Source of the DNA: Devosia sp. FKR38
GTDB lineage: Bacteria > Pseudomonadota > Alphaproteobacteria > Rhizobiales > Devosiaceae
Assembly (NCBI RefSeq): GCF_005222805.1
Contig: NZ_STGC01000005.1
Span: 1,092,456-1,156,455, forward strand
Direction: 5' to 3'
DNA length: 64,000 nt
A program made the translations under genes and the position numbers. The notes under the pieces are model-generated. The model was not told the origin of the DNA and did no database searches. It saw only the letters and a program-made list of their open reading frames with translations. Of this stretch, positions 16,549 to 24,176 are shown piece after piece; position 1 is the first letter of the stretch; each line of letters opens with the position of its first letter.

Positions 16549-17279
16549 GCCGTATCCTCGTCGTCAATCCCAACACCACTGTCTCCATGACCCTCACCAT
16601 CACCGCCGCCGCGCGGCTGGTGGCGGCTGGTGACACCGAGATCATTCCGGCCACTTCGGCCATGGGCCCGGCCTCCATCGAGGGCTATTACGACGAGGCC
16701 TTTGCCCTGCCGGGCCTTCTGGCCGAAATCGCCACCGCCGAACGCCAGGGTGCCGATGCCGCCGTCATCGCCTGCTTTGACGACACCGGCCTCGACGCCG
16801 CCCGCGCCATGGCCCACATCCCCGTGGTCGGCATCTGCGAGGCCGCGCTGGCCACTGCCGCCATGATTGCCAAGCGCTTCACCGTCGTCACCACCATGGA
16901 ACGCTCCCGCGTGCCCATTGAAGAGCTGGCCCATCGCTATGGCATGGCGGGCAGGGCGCGCATCCGCGCCGCCAATATCGCCGTGCTGGCCCTCGAAGAC
17001 CCGAACTCCGGCGCCCGTGATCGGCTGCGCAACGAGATCGTCCGCGCCATTGCCGAAGACAGTGCCGAGGCCATCGTGCTAGGCTGCGCCGGCATGGCCG
17101 ATCTCGCCCATACCCTCAGCATCGAATTCAACCTGCCGGTCATCGATGGCGTCGGCGCGGCGGTCAAACAGGCCGAGGCGCTAGTGGCCCTGGGCTTGCG
17201 GACCAGCAAGCGCGGGGCCTATGCACCGCCGGTGCCAAAGGCCTATATGGGGGCCCTTTCGGAGTTTGCCCCCGCGTGA
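16545..17279 (+). CDS. Asp/Glu/hydantoin racemase family protein
   Basis: 244 residues starting MSRILVVNPNTTVSMT, the typical hydantoin-racemase opening. Both catalytic cysteines of the cofactor-independent two-base mechanism are present: Cys77 in VIACFDD and Cys181 in VLGCAGM. GICEAAL and YGMAGRARI also fit hydantoin/allantoin racemases better than aspartate or glutamate racemases. It would interconvert enantiomers of a hydantoin-like compound in the cytoplasm. Its place inside a transporter operon implies that the imported compound is chiral or converted to one. The purine operon nearby makes allantoin a possible substrate, but no allantoinase is in view. Confidence 0.82.
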   Translation: MSRILVVNPNTTVSMTLTITAAARLVAAGDTEIIPATSAMGPASIEGYYDEAFALPGLLAEIATAERQGADAAVIACFDDTGLDAARAMAHIPVVGICEAALATAAMIAKRFTVVTTMERSRVPIEELAHRYGMAGRARIRAANIAVLALEDPNSGARDRLRNEIVRAIAEDSAEAIVLGCAGMADLAHTLSIEFNLPVIDGVGAAVKQAEALVALGLRTSKRGAYAPPVPKAYMGALSEFAPA

Positions 17280-18085
17280 CTCGCACGATCCGCAACCTGA
17301 CCTTGCCCGAGCTGGAAATCCTGCTCGAATGGGCCGCCGCTGAAGGCTGGAACCCCGGCCTGTCTGACGCCGAAGCCTTTTATGCCGCCGATCCCAAGGG
17401 TTTTCTTGGCGCCTTCGTCGATGGCCAGATGGTCGCCGGCATTGCCGCCGTTGCCTATGACGACAGCTATGGCTTCATCGGCCTCTATCTCTGCCAGCCG
17501 CAATGGCGCGGGCAGGGCCATGGCAAGGCCGTCTGGGATGCGGCCATGGCCTATCTCGGCAGCCGCACCATAGGCCTTGATGGCGTGCCCGAACAGCAGG
17601 CCAACTACGCCAGCATGGGCTTTGTCACCGCCTATGAGACCATCCGCATGTCGGGCACGCTGCGCCCGGCCACTGTGCCGCCAGTCGAGCCGGCACTGAC
17701 AGCAGACCGGATCATCGCCATGGATCGCCAGTGCTTTCCCGCGGCCCGCCCGGCATTCTTGGAGCAATGGTTTGCCGCGCCCAATAGCCCGCTGGCCATC
17801 GCCCGCCAGGGCGAGCTGGAAGGCTATGGCGTGCTGCGCCCCTGCCGCGATGCCCGCAAGCTCGGCCCGCTTTTCGCGCCCGGCACTGTGGCGGCCATCA
17901 ACCTGCTCGAGCAGATCGAGGGGCCCATTCATCTCGACGTGCCCGCCAGGCAGACCGCCTGGCTGGCGGCGCTGGAAGCCCGCGGCTTTGTGCCCGGCTT
18001 CCGCACCGCCCGCATGTATCGCGGCACCCCGCCAGACATCGATCAGGCACGGGTCTATGCCGTCACCAGTCTCGAATTGGGCTGA
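17276..18085 (+). CDS. Two-domain GNAT acetyltransferase
   Basis: 269 residues from a GTG overlapping the racemase stop by four bases. The N-terminal GNAT domain (about 1-125) has IRNLTLPELEILLEWAAAEGWNPG and the acetyl-CoA loop PQWRGQGHGKAVWDAAM. The second half (about 145-269) resembles the Acetyltransf_18 domain found behind such GNATs: FPAARPAFLEQWF, GYGVLRPCRDARKLGPLFA. It probably acetylates an amine or amino acid taken up by the co-encoded transporter; substrate unknown. It ends the operon, followed by a 9-bp-stem terminator shared with the convergent gene. Confidence 0.82.
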   Translation: MTRTIRNLTLPELEILLEWAAAEGWNPGLSDAEAFYAADPKGFLGAFVDGQMVAGIAAVAYDDSYGFIGLYLCQPQWRGQGHGKAVWDAAMAYLGSRTIGLDGVPEQQANYASMGFVTAYETIRMSGTLRPATVPPVEPALTADRIIAMDRQCFPAARPAFLEQWFAAPNSPLAIARQGELEGYGVLRPCRDARKLGPLFAPGTVAAINLLEQIEGPIHLDVPARQTAWLAALEARGFVPGFRTARMYRGTPPDIDQARVYAVTSLELG

Positions 18086-18091
18086 GCACGA

Positions 18092-18112
18092 CGGCTGACC
18101 TCAGGTCAGCCG
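18092..18112. terminator. Hairpin between convergent genes
   Basis: CGGCTGACC-TCA-GGTCAGCCG is a perfect 9-bp stem with a three-base loop, placed between the GNAT stop and the convergent MgsA_C-like stop; its loop contains that stop codon. It probably terminates both transcripts, although the T-run is weak. Confidence 0.6.
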
Positions 18113-18682
18113 GCCGTCTTCCAGCGCCTGCATGATCCAGTCGCGATAGCGCTGCTCTTTGTCATTGATCTCGGGAACGACCTTGGAGGCTTCCTGCATG
18201 AAGAACAGATAGTCGCGCCCCATTTCCTGGCCGCGCCGCGTGTGCATGTCGAGCGCCACATCGGGGATCTCGGGCAGGGCTTCGCCCAGTTCCATCGACC
18301 GCTTGGCCCAGTTGACCATATCGTCCGAGGTGCGGTCCTTGGTCGAGCCCGCCAGCACGCGAATGGCATGCGCCGCGAACAGGAACCGGTCCCCGCTCGG
18401 GCGCGCATAGCGCTTGTGCTGCTGGTAGAGCGTCTCAACCAGCACCGGCGCCTGCGGATTGCCCAGCCCGATGTCCTCCACCGCAATCACGCACAGGCGC
18501 GACCACAGCATTTCCTCCATCTCGGGGCTGGTCAGATACATTTCCCAGCCGAGCAGCAGCACATTGTCCACCAGCCCGCGCCGCAGGCATTTCTGCAGCG
18601 CCGAGATCACTTCGTCGGCCGCCAGGCCATGTTCGGTCGTTGTGCGCTGCCATGGATCGGGCGGCTGTTGCACCTTGGTCAT
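18101..18682 (-). CDS. MgsA_C/RarA C-terminal-like helical protein
   Basis: 193 residues from the ATG ending at 18682, which overlaps the upstream stop (ATGA). The helical sequence resembles the C-terminal clamp-loader-like domain of RarA/MgsA: LQKCLRRGLVDNVLLLGWEM, then RLCVIAVEDIGLGNPQAPVLVETLY, the counterpart of RarA's ASEDVGLADP stretch, and LFAAHAIRVLAGS. No Walker A, Walker B or Zn motif is present, so it is not an ATPase. It follows the amidotransferase-like gene, suggesting metabolic rather than DNA-repair function. The family resemblance is by eye. Confidence 0.6.
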   Translation of the reverse strand: MTKVQQPPDPWQRTTTEHGLAADEVISALQKCLRRGLVDNVLLLGWEMYLTSPEMEEMLWSRLCVIAVEDIGLGNPQAPVLVETLYQQHKRYARPSGDRFLFAAHAIRVLAGSTKDRTSDDMVNWAKRSMELGEALPEIPDVALDMHTRRGQEMGRDYLFFMQEASKVVPEINDKEQRYRDWIMQALEDGRLT

Positions 18683-19440
18683 CACTTCTCTCCTGCAGCC
18701 CAGCCAACCATCTGCGACCACAGCGGACCATAGCCGCTCCAGTCCACAAATGGCGGCGGCGCCCAATGCGGTCCACAATCGGAGGCAAAGGCCACCGAGC
18801 GCCCCTTGCCGAAGCCGCCGGCGACGATCAGCGGATCGGCGCCCACCGTGGCCACCACGCTGGCGCCCGGCTTGGCGGCGATCTGGTTATAGCCCAGCAG
18901 TGCCGGCCAGGGCGTGTCCAGCCCGGCAACGATGGGGTGCTCACTGGCGACCACCTTGGGCAGCACGCCTTGCGGGCACTCCACCCTGTCGTCGCGGTGA
19001 AACAGGGTCACCGGCAAGGCCTCTTCGATGGCGGTACCGGCATATTGTCCCTTGGCCTCGATGCCCTGGAAGGTGAGATAGCCGCCCACCATGACGAAAC
19101 CACCGCCCGCCGCCACATAGTCACGTATCGCATGAAGTCTGTTCGGCAACACCTTGGATCGGCTGAAGGTGTCAGGATGCAGCAGTAGCGTGTTGGCGCC
19201 GATATCGGAGAGAATGACGCAGTCATATTCCGCCAGCGCCTCCGGCGTGGCGGGGAAATCCCGCGCCGCCACGTGGGCCGGCTGATAGGTCACGCTCCAG
19301 CCATCGGCCTCCAGCGCGTCTCTCAGCCAGCGCACCCCCTCAGCATATTCGGTGGTGGTAAAACTGTCGAAACCCTTCTGGTGGATGGAGTGAACCGTCC
19401 AGGATTCCCCGGCGATCAGGACGCGACGCAAGCTCATCAA
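18682..19440 (-). CDS. Glutamine amidotransferase-like protein (class I GATase-like fold)
   Basis: 252 residues. The start MMSLRRVLIAGESWTVHSIHQKGFDSF and the stretch YDCVILSDIGANTLLLHP, then LHAIRDYVAAGGGFVMVGGYLTFQG, match the putative cytoplasmic glutamine amidotransferase family (PF07090-type). The usual nucleophile position falls in GGGFVMVGG with no cysteine, so classical glutaminase activity is doubtful. AGGAGCA lies upstream. The gene sits between the LacI regulator (four-base overlap) and the MgsA_C-like gene, so the three are one operon. It may bind a sugar or amide ligand; function unknown. Confidence 0.72.
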   Translation of the reverse strand: MMSLRRVLIAGESWTVHSIHQKGFDSFTTTEYAEGVRWLRDALEADGWSVTYQPAHVAARDFPATPEALAEYDCVILSDIGANTLLLHPDTFSRSKVLPNRLHAIRDYVAAGGGFVMVGGYLTFQGIEAKGQYAGTAIEEALPVTLFHRDDRVECPQGVLPKVVASEHPIVAGLDTPWPALLGYNQIAAKPGASVVATVGADPLIVAGGFGKGRSVAFASDCGPHWAPPPFVDWSGYGPLWSQMVGWAAGEK

Positions 19441-20447
19441 ATGCTCCTAGGCTGAAATTGGGCCACCGACCGCCGCACCACCAGGTCGACGGGCAGGCGG
19501 GTCAATGGGGCGGCGGCAATGCCGTTGAGAAGCGCCATCAATTGCTCCACCGCCATGCGGCCCATCTCGGCCACCGGCTGGCGAATGGTGGTCAGCGGCG
19601 GGTTGACCATTTCGGCAAATGGCATGTCGTCAAAGCCGACCAGCGACATGTCCTGGGGCACCGACAGGCCGGCATTCTGCAGTGCTTGCAGCACGCCCAC
19701 CGCCAGATAGTCCGAACTGGCGAAGATGGCGCTGGGTGTCCGTTTCTGCGCGAGGATCGACTCTGTCGCCGCGCGGCCAAAGCTGCGGCTATAGTCTTGC
19801 AGCAGCACATCGCCCTCATGCACCGCCAGCCCGGCCTCGGTCATGGCCCGCTCATAGCCGGCCAGCCGTTCGCGCACGCTCAATAGGCCCGGCGGACCAC
19901 CGATCACAGCGATATGCCGGTGCCCGGCTGCAATCAGGTGCTGGGTGGCAAGATAGGCGCCGACCTCATTCTCGACGAACACGCGCGACAGGCCAATGCC
20001 CGGCACATCCTCGTCCATCAGCACCACCTTGTCGTCATCGGCCAATAGCCGCGCCAGCGAGCCGTCGTCGGGACGATTGCTCATCAGGATCAGCCCATCG
20101 ACATGCCGGTCCCGCATGCGGCGGATGGCTTCAATCTCCCGCGCCCGGTCGCCATGGGTCGAGGTCATATAGACCGCGTAGCCATGTCGTTCCGCTTCAC
20201 TCTCCACGACGGCGGCCAGTTGGGCGAAAAAAGGGTTGCCGATATCGGGCGTTACCAGCCCAATGGCCTCGGCGCGCCCGGTCGACAGGCGCTTGGCCAA
20301 CAGGTTCGGGCGATAGTCGAGCTGCGCAATGGCCGCGTCGATGCGTTCGCGCGTGGAGGCGGGCAGGGCGATATTGTTGTTGAGATAGCGCGACACCGTT
20401 GTCGGCGATACGCCCGCAACTGCTGCCACATCGCTCAGCGTCGCCAT
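19437..20447 (-). CDS. LacI-family transcriptional regulator
   Basis: 336 residues. The N-terminal helix-turn-helix is TLSDVAAVAGVSPTTVSRYLNN, followed by the hinge helix region PNLLAKRLSTGRAEAIGLV. The rest is a periplasmic-binding-protein-like effector domain: IGNPFFAQLAAVVE, DGLILMSNRP, HRHIAVIGGP, FASSDYLAVGVLQAL and SLVGFDDMPFAEMVNPPLTTIRQP. Length is standard. It is divergent from the purine operon. A LacI-type half-symmetric site at 20713-20726, just downstream of the purine promoter, suggests it represses that operon as well as its own. Confidence 0.92.
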   Translation of the reverse strand: MATLSDVAAVAGVSPTTVSRYLNNNIALPASTRERIDAAIAQLDYRPNLLAKRLSTGRAEAIGLVTPDIGNPFFAQLAAVVESEAERHGYAVYMTSTHGDRAREIEAIRRMRDRHVDGLILMSNRPDDGSLARLLADDDKVVLMDEDVPGIGLSRVFVENEVGAYLATQHLIAAGHRHIAVIGGPPGLLSVRERLAGYERAMTEAGLAVHEGDVLLQDYSRSFGRAATESILAQKRTPSAIFASSDYLAVGVLQALQNAGLSVPQDMSLVGFDDMPFAEMVNPPLTTIRQPVAEMGRMAVEQLMALLNGIAAAPLTRLPVDLVVRRSVAQFQPRSI

Positions 20448-20739
20448 GCCAGCTCCTTGCTTGCCCCGATCGCCGGCCCATACACCATCAGGGGGAGTAG
20501 CGCCGTCTGGCCGGCCTCCGAAAAACGGGCGAGGCGGGTCGACACGGCTCTGCTGGCGACAAAGGGATTGCCGCTCATCGACCCGGCCTCTCGCTGTGTG
20601 CGCTGTGCATGGTTGCTATCCACTTGTGCGATTTTGGAAACCGCATATGATTTAGGCAATGACCCATTGACAGCATATGACAACAGCTCGATAACTCTCG
20701 TCAATAAGCTTCGTAAACCGCTTTACCTGCCAGGGTCGC
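20448..20739 (+). promoter_or_regulatory. Divergent lacI / purine-operon control region with sigma-70 promoter
   Basis: This 292-base gap holds TTGACA at 20667-20672, a 17-base spacer and GATAAC at 20690-20695, a good sigma-70-type promoter for the plus-strand amidohydrolase operon. The heptamer CATATGA occurs twice around the -35 element. A LacI-like operator follows the predicted start point. No gene or RNA structure is apparent in the remainder. Confidence 0.55.
20713..20726. promoter_or_regulatory. Candidate LacI-family operator
   Basis: GTAAACCGCTTTAC has arms GTAAA/TTTAC around a centre containing CG, the usual LacI-family operator form. It lies about 10-25 bases downstream of the predicted transcription start, where a bound repressor would block the polymerase. 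Confidence 0.5.
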
Positions 20740-22083
20740 ATGAATTCTGTGCTCATAACCGATGCTGTGGTCTTGACCGTCGATGCGCAGAATACCGTGC
20801 ATGACGGGGGCTGGGTGGCCATTCGGGAAGGGCGCATTGTCGGTGTTGGGCGGCGCGAGACTTGTCCCGCGCCGGCTGGATTTGACGAAGTCATCGCGCT
20901 GCCGGGCCATCTGGTCATGCCGGGCCTGGTCAATGCTCACACCCATTCGGCCATGGTGCTGTTCCGCGGCCGCTCCGAAGGCCAGAGCCTCCTCACCATG
21001 GAGGGCTGGTACAATTCCATTCGCGAGCCCGAACTCTCTCTGGTCGCTGAGGATATCGCCCCGGCAGTGTCGCTGAGCTGCGCCGAAATGCTGCTCTCGG
21101 GCACCACCACCTTCTGTGACCAGTATTTCTTTGCCGCCGAAATCGCCCAGGCCGCTGCTGCCAGCGGCATCCGGGCCGTCGTGGCCTATGGCATTGTCCA
21201 GCTGGGCGATGCCGAGCGCGGCGATGCCGAACTGGCCAATGCCGCCGCCTTCATCGAGCAGCAGCGTTCCGCCGATGGCCGCATCATTCCCTGGTTCGGC
21301 CCCCACGCGCCCTATGTCGACAATTCCGAGGATCTGCTGCAGGCCGAAGTGGCCATGGCGGTCAAATATGGCGTCGGCATGCATCTGCACATGGCCGCTG
21401 GTCCGGAAGATAATACCGAGACCATGGCCCGCTATGGGCTCACCGCCACCCAGGCGCTGTCGCGCGATGGTTTCTTTGCCGGTCGCGTCCATGCCGCCCA
21501 CTGCCTGGACCTTTCGGACGACGACATTGCGATCTTCGCCGCGGCGCCGGCGGCCTCGGTGGCCTATTGCGCCACCGCTGGGCTGCGCTCGGGCCGGGCA
21601 GGGGCCTGTCCAGCCGTCAAGCTCAAGGCGGCCGGCGTCACAGTGGCCCTCGGCACCGACAATGTTGCCGCCAACAATGCCTATGACATGATCGCGGAAA
21701 TGCGCGTGGCCGGCCTTGTCGCCTCGCACCGCGAGGGCGTCGCCCAGCCCATCTCCAGTGCCGAACTGGTCCGCATGGCCACCATCGAGGGCGCCCGCGC
21801 TCTTGGACTTGATCAGGAGATCGGTTCGCTCGAAACCGGCAAAGCTGCCGATATCATTGCAGTGGACATGCGTGGCCCGGGCTATTCGGAAACCCCCGAC
21901 TATGAAACCGTTCTGGTCTATTCAGGCAGCGGCCGCGACGTCGCCCATGTCTGGGTGGCCGGGGAGCGCCTGGTTGCCGATCGCCAGTTGCTCAAGCGCG
22001 ATTATGGCGATATCCGCTCGACTTATTCCGCGACTTACCGGACCTTCTGGGACCGTGTCGAGCACAACAAGAAAGTAGCCTAA
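20740..22083 (+). CDS. Amidohydrolase (TrzA/MtaD-like deaminase)
   Basis: 447 residues. The metal-dependent amidohydrolase motifs are in order: PGLVNAHTHSAMVLFRG (HxH at about residues 66-68), LHMAAGPE, HAAHCLDLSDDD with a metal histidine, and ALGTDNVAANN with the catalytic aspartate. It belongs to the cytosine deaminase/chlorohydrolase group that includes S-adenosylhomocysteine and MTA deaminases and 8-oxoguanine deaminase. It is first in an operon with nucleoside hydrolase, nucleoside transporter, adenine and guanine deaminases, so an aminopurine or aminopyrimidine substrate is likely. The exact substrate cannot be read from the sequence. Confidence 0.85.
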   Translation: MNSVLITDAVVLTVDAQNTVHDGGWVAIREGRIVGVGRRETCPAPAGFDEVIALPGHLVMPGLVNAHTHSAMVLFRGRSEGQSLLTMEGWYNSIREPELSLVAEDIAPAVSLSCAEMLLSGTTTFCDQYFFAAEIAQAAAASGIRAVVAYGIVQLGDAERGDAELANAAAFIEQQRSADGRIIPWFGPHAPYVDNSEDLLQAEVAMAVKYGVGMHLHMAAGPEDNTETMARYGLTATQALSRDGFFAGRVHAAHCLDLSDDDIAIFAAAPAASVAYCATAGLRSGRAGACPAVKLKAAGVTVALGTDNVAANNAYDMIAEMRVAGLVASHREGVAQPISSAELVRMATIEGARALGLDQEIGSLETGKAADIIAVDMRGPGYSETPDYETVLVYSGSGRDVAHVWVAGERLVADRQLLKRDYGDIRSTYSATYRTFWDRVEHNKKVA

Positions 22084-22084
22084 C

Positions 22085-23038
22085 GTGCCAAATTCCCGCA
22101 ATCGTCTGATCCTGGATACTGATGGCGGCGTCGATGACGCCCAGGCCCTGCTGATGCTGATCGCCAATGGTCGCACGCCCGACGCCATCACCACCGTTTT
22201 CGGCAACGTTGGCCTCGAAGCTGCCACCCGCAACATCTTGTCCACCCTGGCCGTGGTGAAGGCCGACGTGCCCGTGCATGCCGGTTCCGGCCGCCCGCTC
22301 ACCCAGCCCGTTATCGACGCCAAATATATCCATGGCGAAGATGGACTGGGCGGCGCCCCGCGTCCGCTCAAGACCGCTGAAATCGCCAGCCACGACGGCG
22401 TTGGCTTCCTCATCGAGACCTTCCGCAGCGCCGGCGCCAGCGGCAAGAAGGTTGATATTCTTATGATCGGCCCGCTGACCAATCTGGCCCTGGCTCTGCG
22501 GCTTGATCCGACCATCATCAATGGCATCGGCCAGCTCACCATCATGGGCGGCACTGTCTATGGCCGGGGCAACACCACCCCGGCGGCCGAGTTCAACATC
22601 TATGCCGACCCTGAGGCCGCTGCCATCGTCTTTGGCGCCGACATCGACATTCTCGTCGCTCCCTGGGAGCCCTGCGTTACCCACAACATGACGGGCGACG
22701 CCGTCGATGCCGCCTTTGCCGCCATCGCCGATGGTCCGGAAAAGGCCTTCTCCGAGGCCCTGGCCGATCACGCCCGCCGCACCAATGCCAGCTATGGCGG
22801 CGGCGACGTGTTCCGCTTCGTCGACCCTCTGGCGGCTGCAGCCGTCATCGAACCCTCGATCGTCACCAAATCCATTCGCGCATCGGTTGATGTGGCCCTG
22901 GCGCCGGGCATTGCCCGCGGCATGACCATTGTTGACCCTTCGGGTCGCCTCGGCACGCCGATGGTGACCCTGATTGAAGAGGCCCGGCAGGATCGGCTCG
23001 TCGCCCTCTACGCCGCCTCGATCGCATACGTCCCCTAA
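22085..23038 (+). CDS. Inosine-uridine-type nucleoside hydrolase
   Basis: 317 residues from a GTG one base after the previous stop. The Ca-binding signature LILDTDGGVDDAQALLM is at residues 9-25. Also visible are HAGSGRPL, HGEDGLGG, IGPLTNLALAL and PAAEFNIYADPEAA, all conserved in IUNH enzymes; the late active-site His/Asp region is FRFVDPLAAA. It hydrolyses ribonucleosides to base and ribose in the cytoplasm. It would act on nucleosides delivered by the co-encoded ABC transporter and feed bases to the downstream deaminases. Confidence 0.92.
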   Translation: MPNSRNRLILDTDGGVDDAQALLMLIANGRTPDAITTVFGNVGLEAATRNILSTLAVVKADVPVHAGSGRPLTQPVIDAKYIHGEDGLGGAPRPLKTAEIASHDGVGFLIETFRSAGASGKKVDILMIGPLTNLALALRLDPTIINGIGQLTIMGGTVYGRGNTTPAAEFNIYADPEAAAIVFGADIDILVAPWEPCVTHNMTGDAVDAAFAAIADGPEKAFSEALADHARRTNASYGGGDVFRFVDPLAAAAVIEPSIVTKSIRASVDVALAPGIARGMTIVDPSGRLGTPMVTLIEEARQDRLVALYAASIAYVP

Positions 23039-23074
23039 GAGTCCTGAACCAAACCCCTAGCAGGAGTGCCGTCC

Positions 23075-24127
23075 ATGTCGTCCCTCAAATTCTCCCGCCG
23101 CACCGTCTTCGGCCTGATGGCCGCTGCCGGCCTGATGAGCTCGGTGTCCACCAGCGCCGTCTTCGCCCAGGAATACAGCAAGGAAAACCCGCTCAAGGTG
23201 GCCCTGGTTCTCCATGGCACGCTGGGCGACAAGAGCTTCTTTGACAGCGCCGCCGCCGGCATGGCCAAGGCCCAGGCCGAGCTGCCCGTCGAGGTCAAGA
23301 TCATCGAAGCCGGCTACGACAAGACCAAGTGGCAGCCCGCCCTGGCCGACGCTGCCGACAGCGGCTACGACGTGGTCATCGCCGGCACCTTCGACATGAC
23401 CCCCTATATCACCGAGCTGGCCAACGAATATCCCGACGTCAAGTTCATCGACTTCGACGACAGCCCGGATTTCACCGGCGGCGCTTACCCCAATGTTCTG
23501 TCGGTCATGTACGGCACCTCCACCGCCGGCTACCTGGCGGGCTATGCCGCTGCCAAGATGAGCAAGACCGGCGTGCTGGCCGAGATCGTCGGCATGGAAT
23601 TCCCCACCGTCACCGATTTCAAGGTCGGCTTTGACGAGGGCGCCCTGGCTGCCAATCCCGACATCAAGATCCTCAGCACCGTTGCAGGCACCTTCTCGGA
23701 CCCGGCAAAGGGCAAGGAAATCGCGCTCGCCCAGTTCGCACAGGGCGCTGACGTGATCTTCCCGATCGCCGGTTCCACCGGCATCGGCGCGCTGCAGGCT
23801 GCCAAGGAAGCCGGCCTGCTGGCCGTCGGCGTCGACAGCGACCAGGCAACCATCTTTGCCGCCTCCGATCCGGCACAGGCTGACATCATCTTCACCTCGG
23901 TGGAAAAGAAGGTCGGCGAATCCCTGTTCCTGGCGCTCAAGGGCACCATCGACGGCACCCAGGCCTATGGCGTTCGCCAGCTGCTCGGCCTCAAGGATGG
24001 CGCCGTCGGCATCTCCAAGAACAGCTACTACGAAAAGCTGGTTCCTGCCGATGTCCGCGCCGAAGTCGAGGCTCTCGAAGCCAAGATCGTCTCGGGCGAA
24101 CTGGTTCCCGCCAGCGACATGGAATGA
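23075..24127 (+). CDS. BMP-family nucleoside-binding protein of ABC transporter
   Basis: 350 residues. A GTG at 23066 is in frame but overlaps the AGGAG (23062-23066), which is eight bases before the ATG at 23075. The signal sequence SLKFSRRTVFGLMAAAGLMSS has a Tat-like double arginine and ends near AVFAQ. The mature part is a basic membrane protein/PnrA-type binding protein: DKSFFDSAAAGMAKAQ, DVVIAGTFDMTPYI, FIDFDDS, GTSTAGYLAGYAAA, IFPIAGSTGIGALQAAKE and GVDSDQA. Such proteins bind purine nucleosides. A strong hairpin separates it from the ATPase gene. Confidence 0.9.
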   Translation: MSSLKFSRRTVFGLMAAAGLMSSVSTSAVFAQEYSKENPLKVALVLHGTLGDKSFFDSAAAGMAKAQAELPVEVKIIEAGYDKTKWQPALADAADSGYDVVIAGTFDMTPYITELANEYPDVKFIDFDDSPDFTGGAYPNVLSVMYGTSTAGYLAGYAAAKMSKTGVLAEIVGMEFPTVTDFKVGFDEGALAANPDIKILSTVAGTFSDPAKGKEIALAQFAQGADVIFPIAGSTGIGALQAAKEAGLLAVGVDSDQATIFAASDPAQADIIFTSVEKKVGESLFLALKGTIDGTQAYGVRQLLGLKDGAVGISKNSYYEKLVPADVRAEVEALEAKIVSGELVPASDME

Positions 24128-24133
24128 TCTATC

Positions 24134-24158
24134 CGGCGCCGCCCCTCGGGCGGCGCCG
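24134..24158 (+). repeat. Intercistronic hairpin after the BMP binding-protein gene
   Basis: An 11-bp perfect stem (starting CGGCGCCGCCC) with loop CTC, without a T-run. It sits just after the binding-protein stop and probably blocks 3' decay, so the binding protein is made in excess over the membrane components. Confidence 0.6.
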
Positions 24159-24176
24159 ACCCTGTTATGAGGAAGC

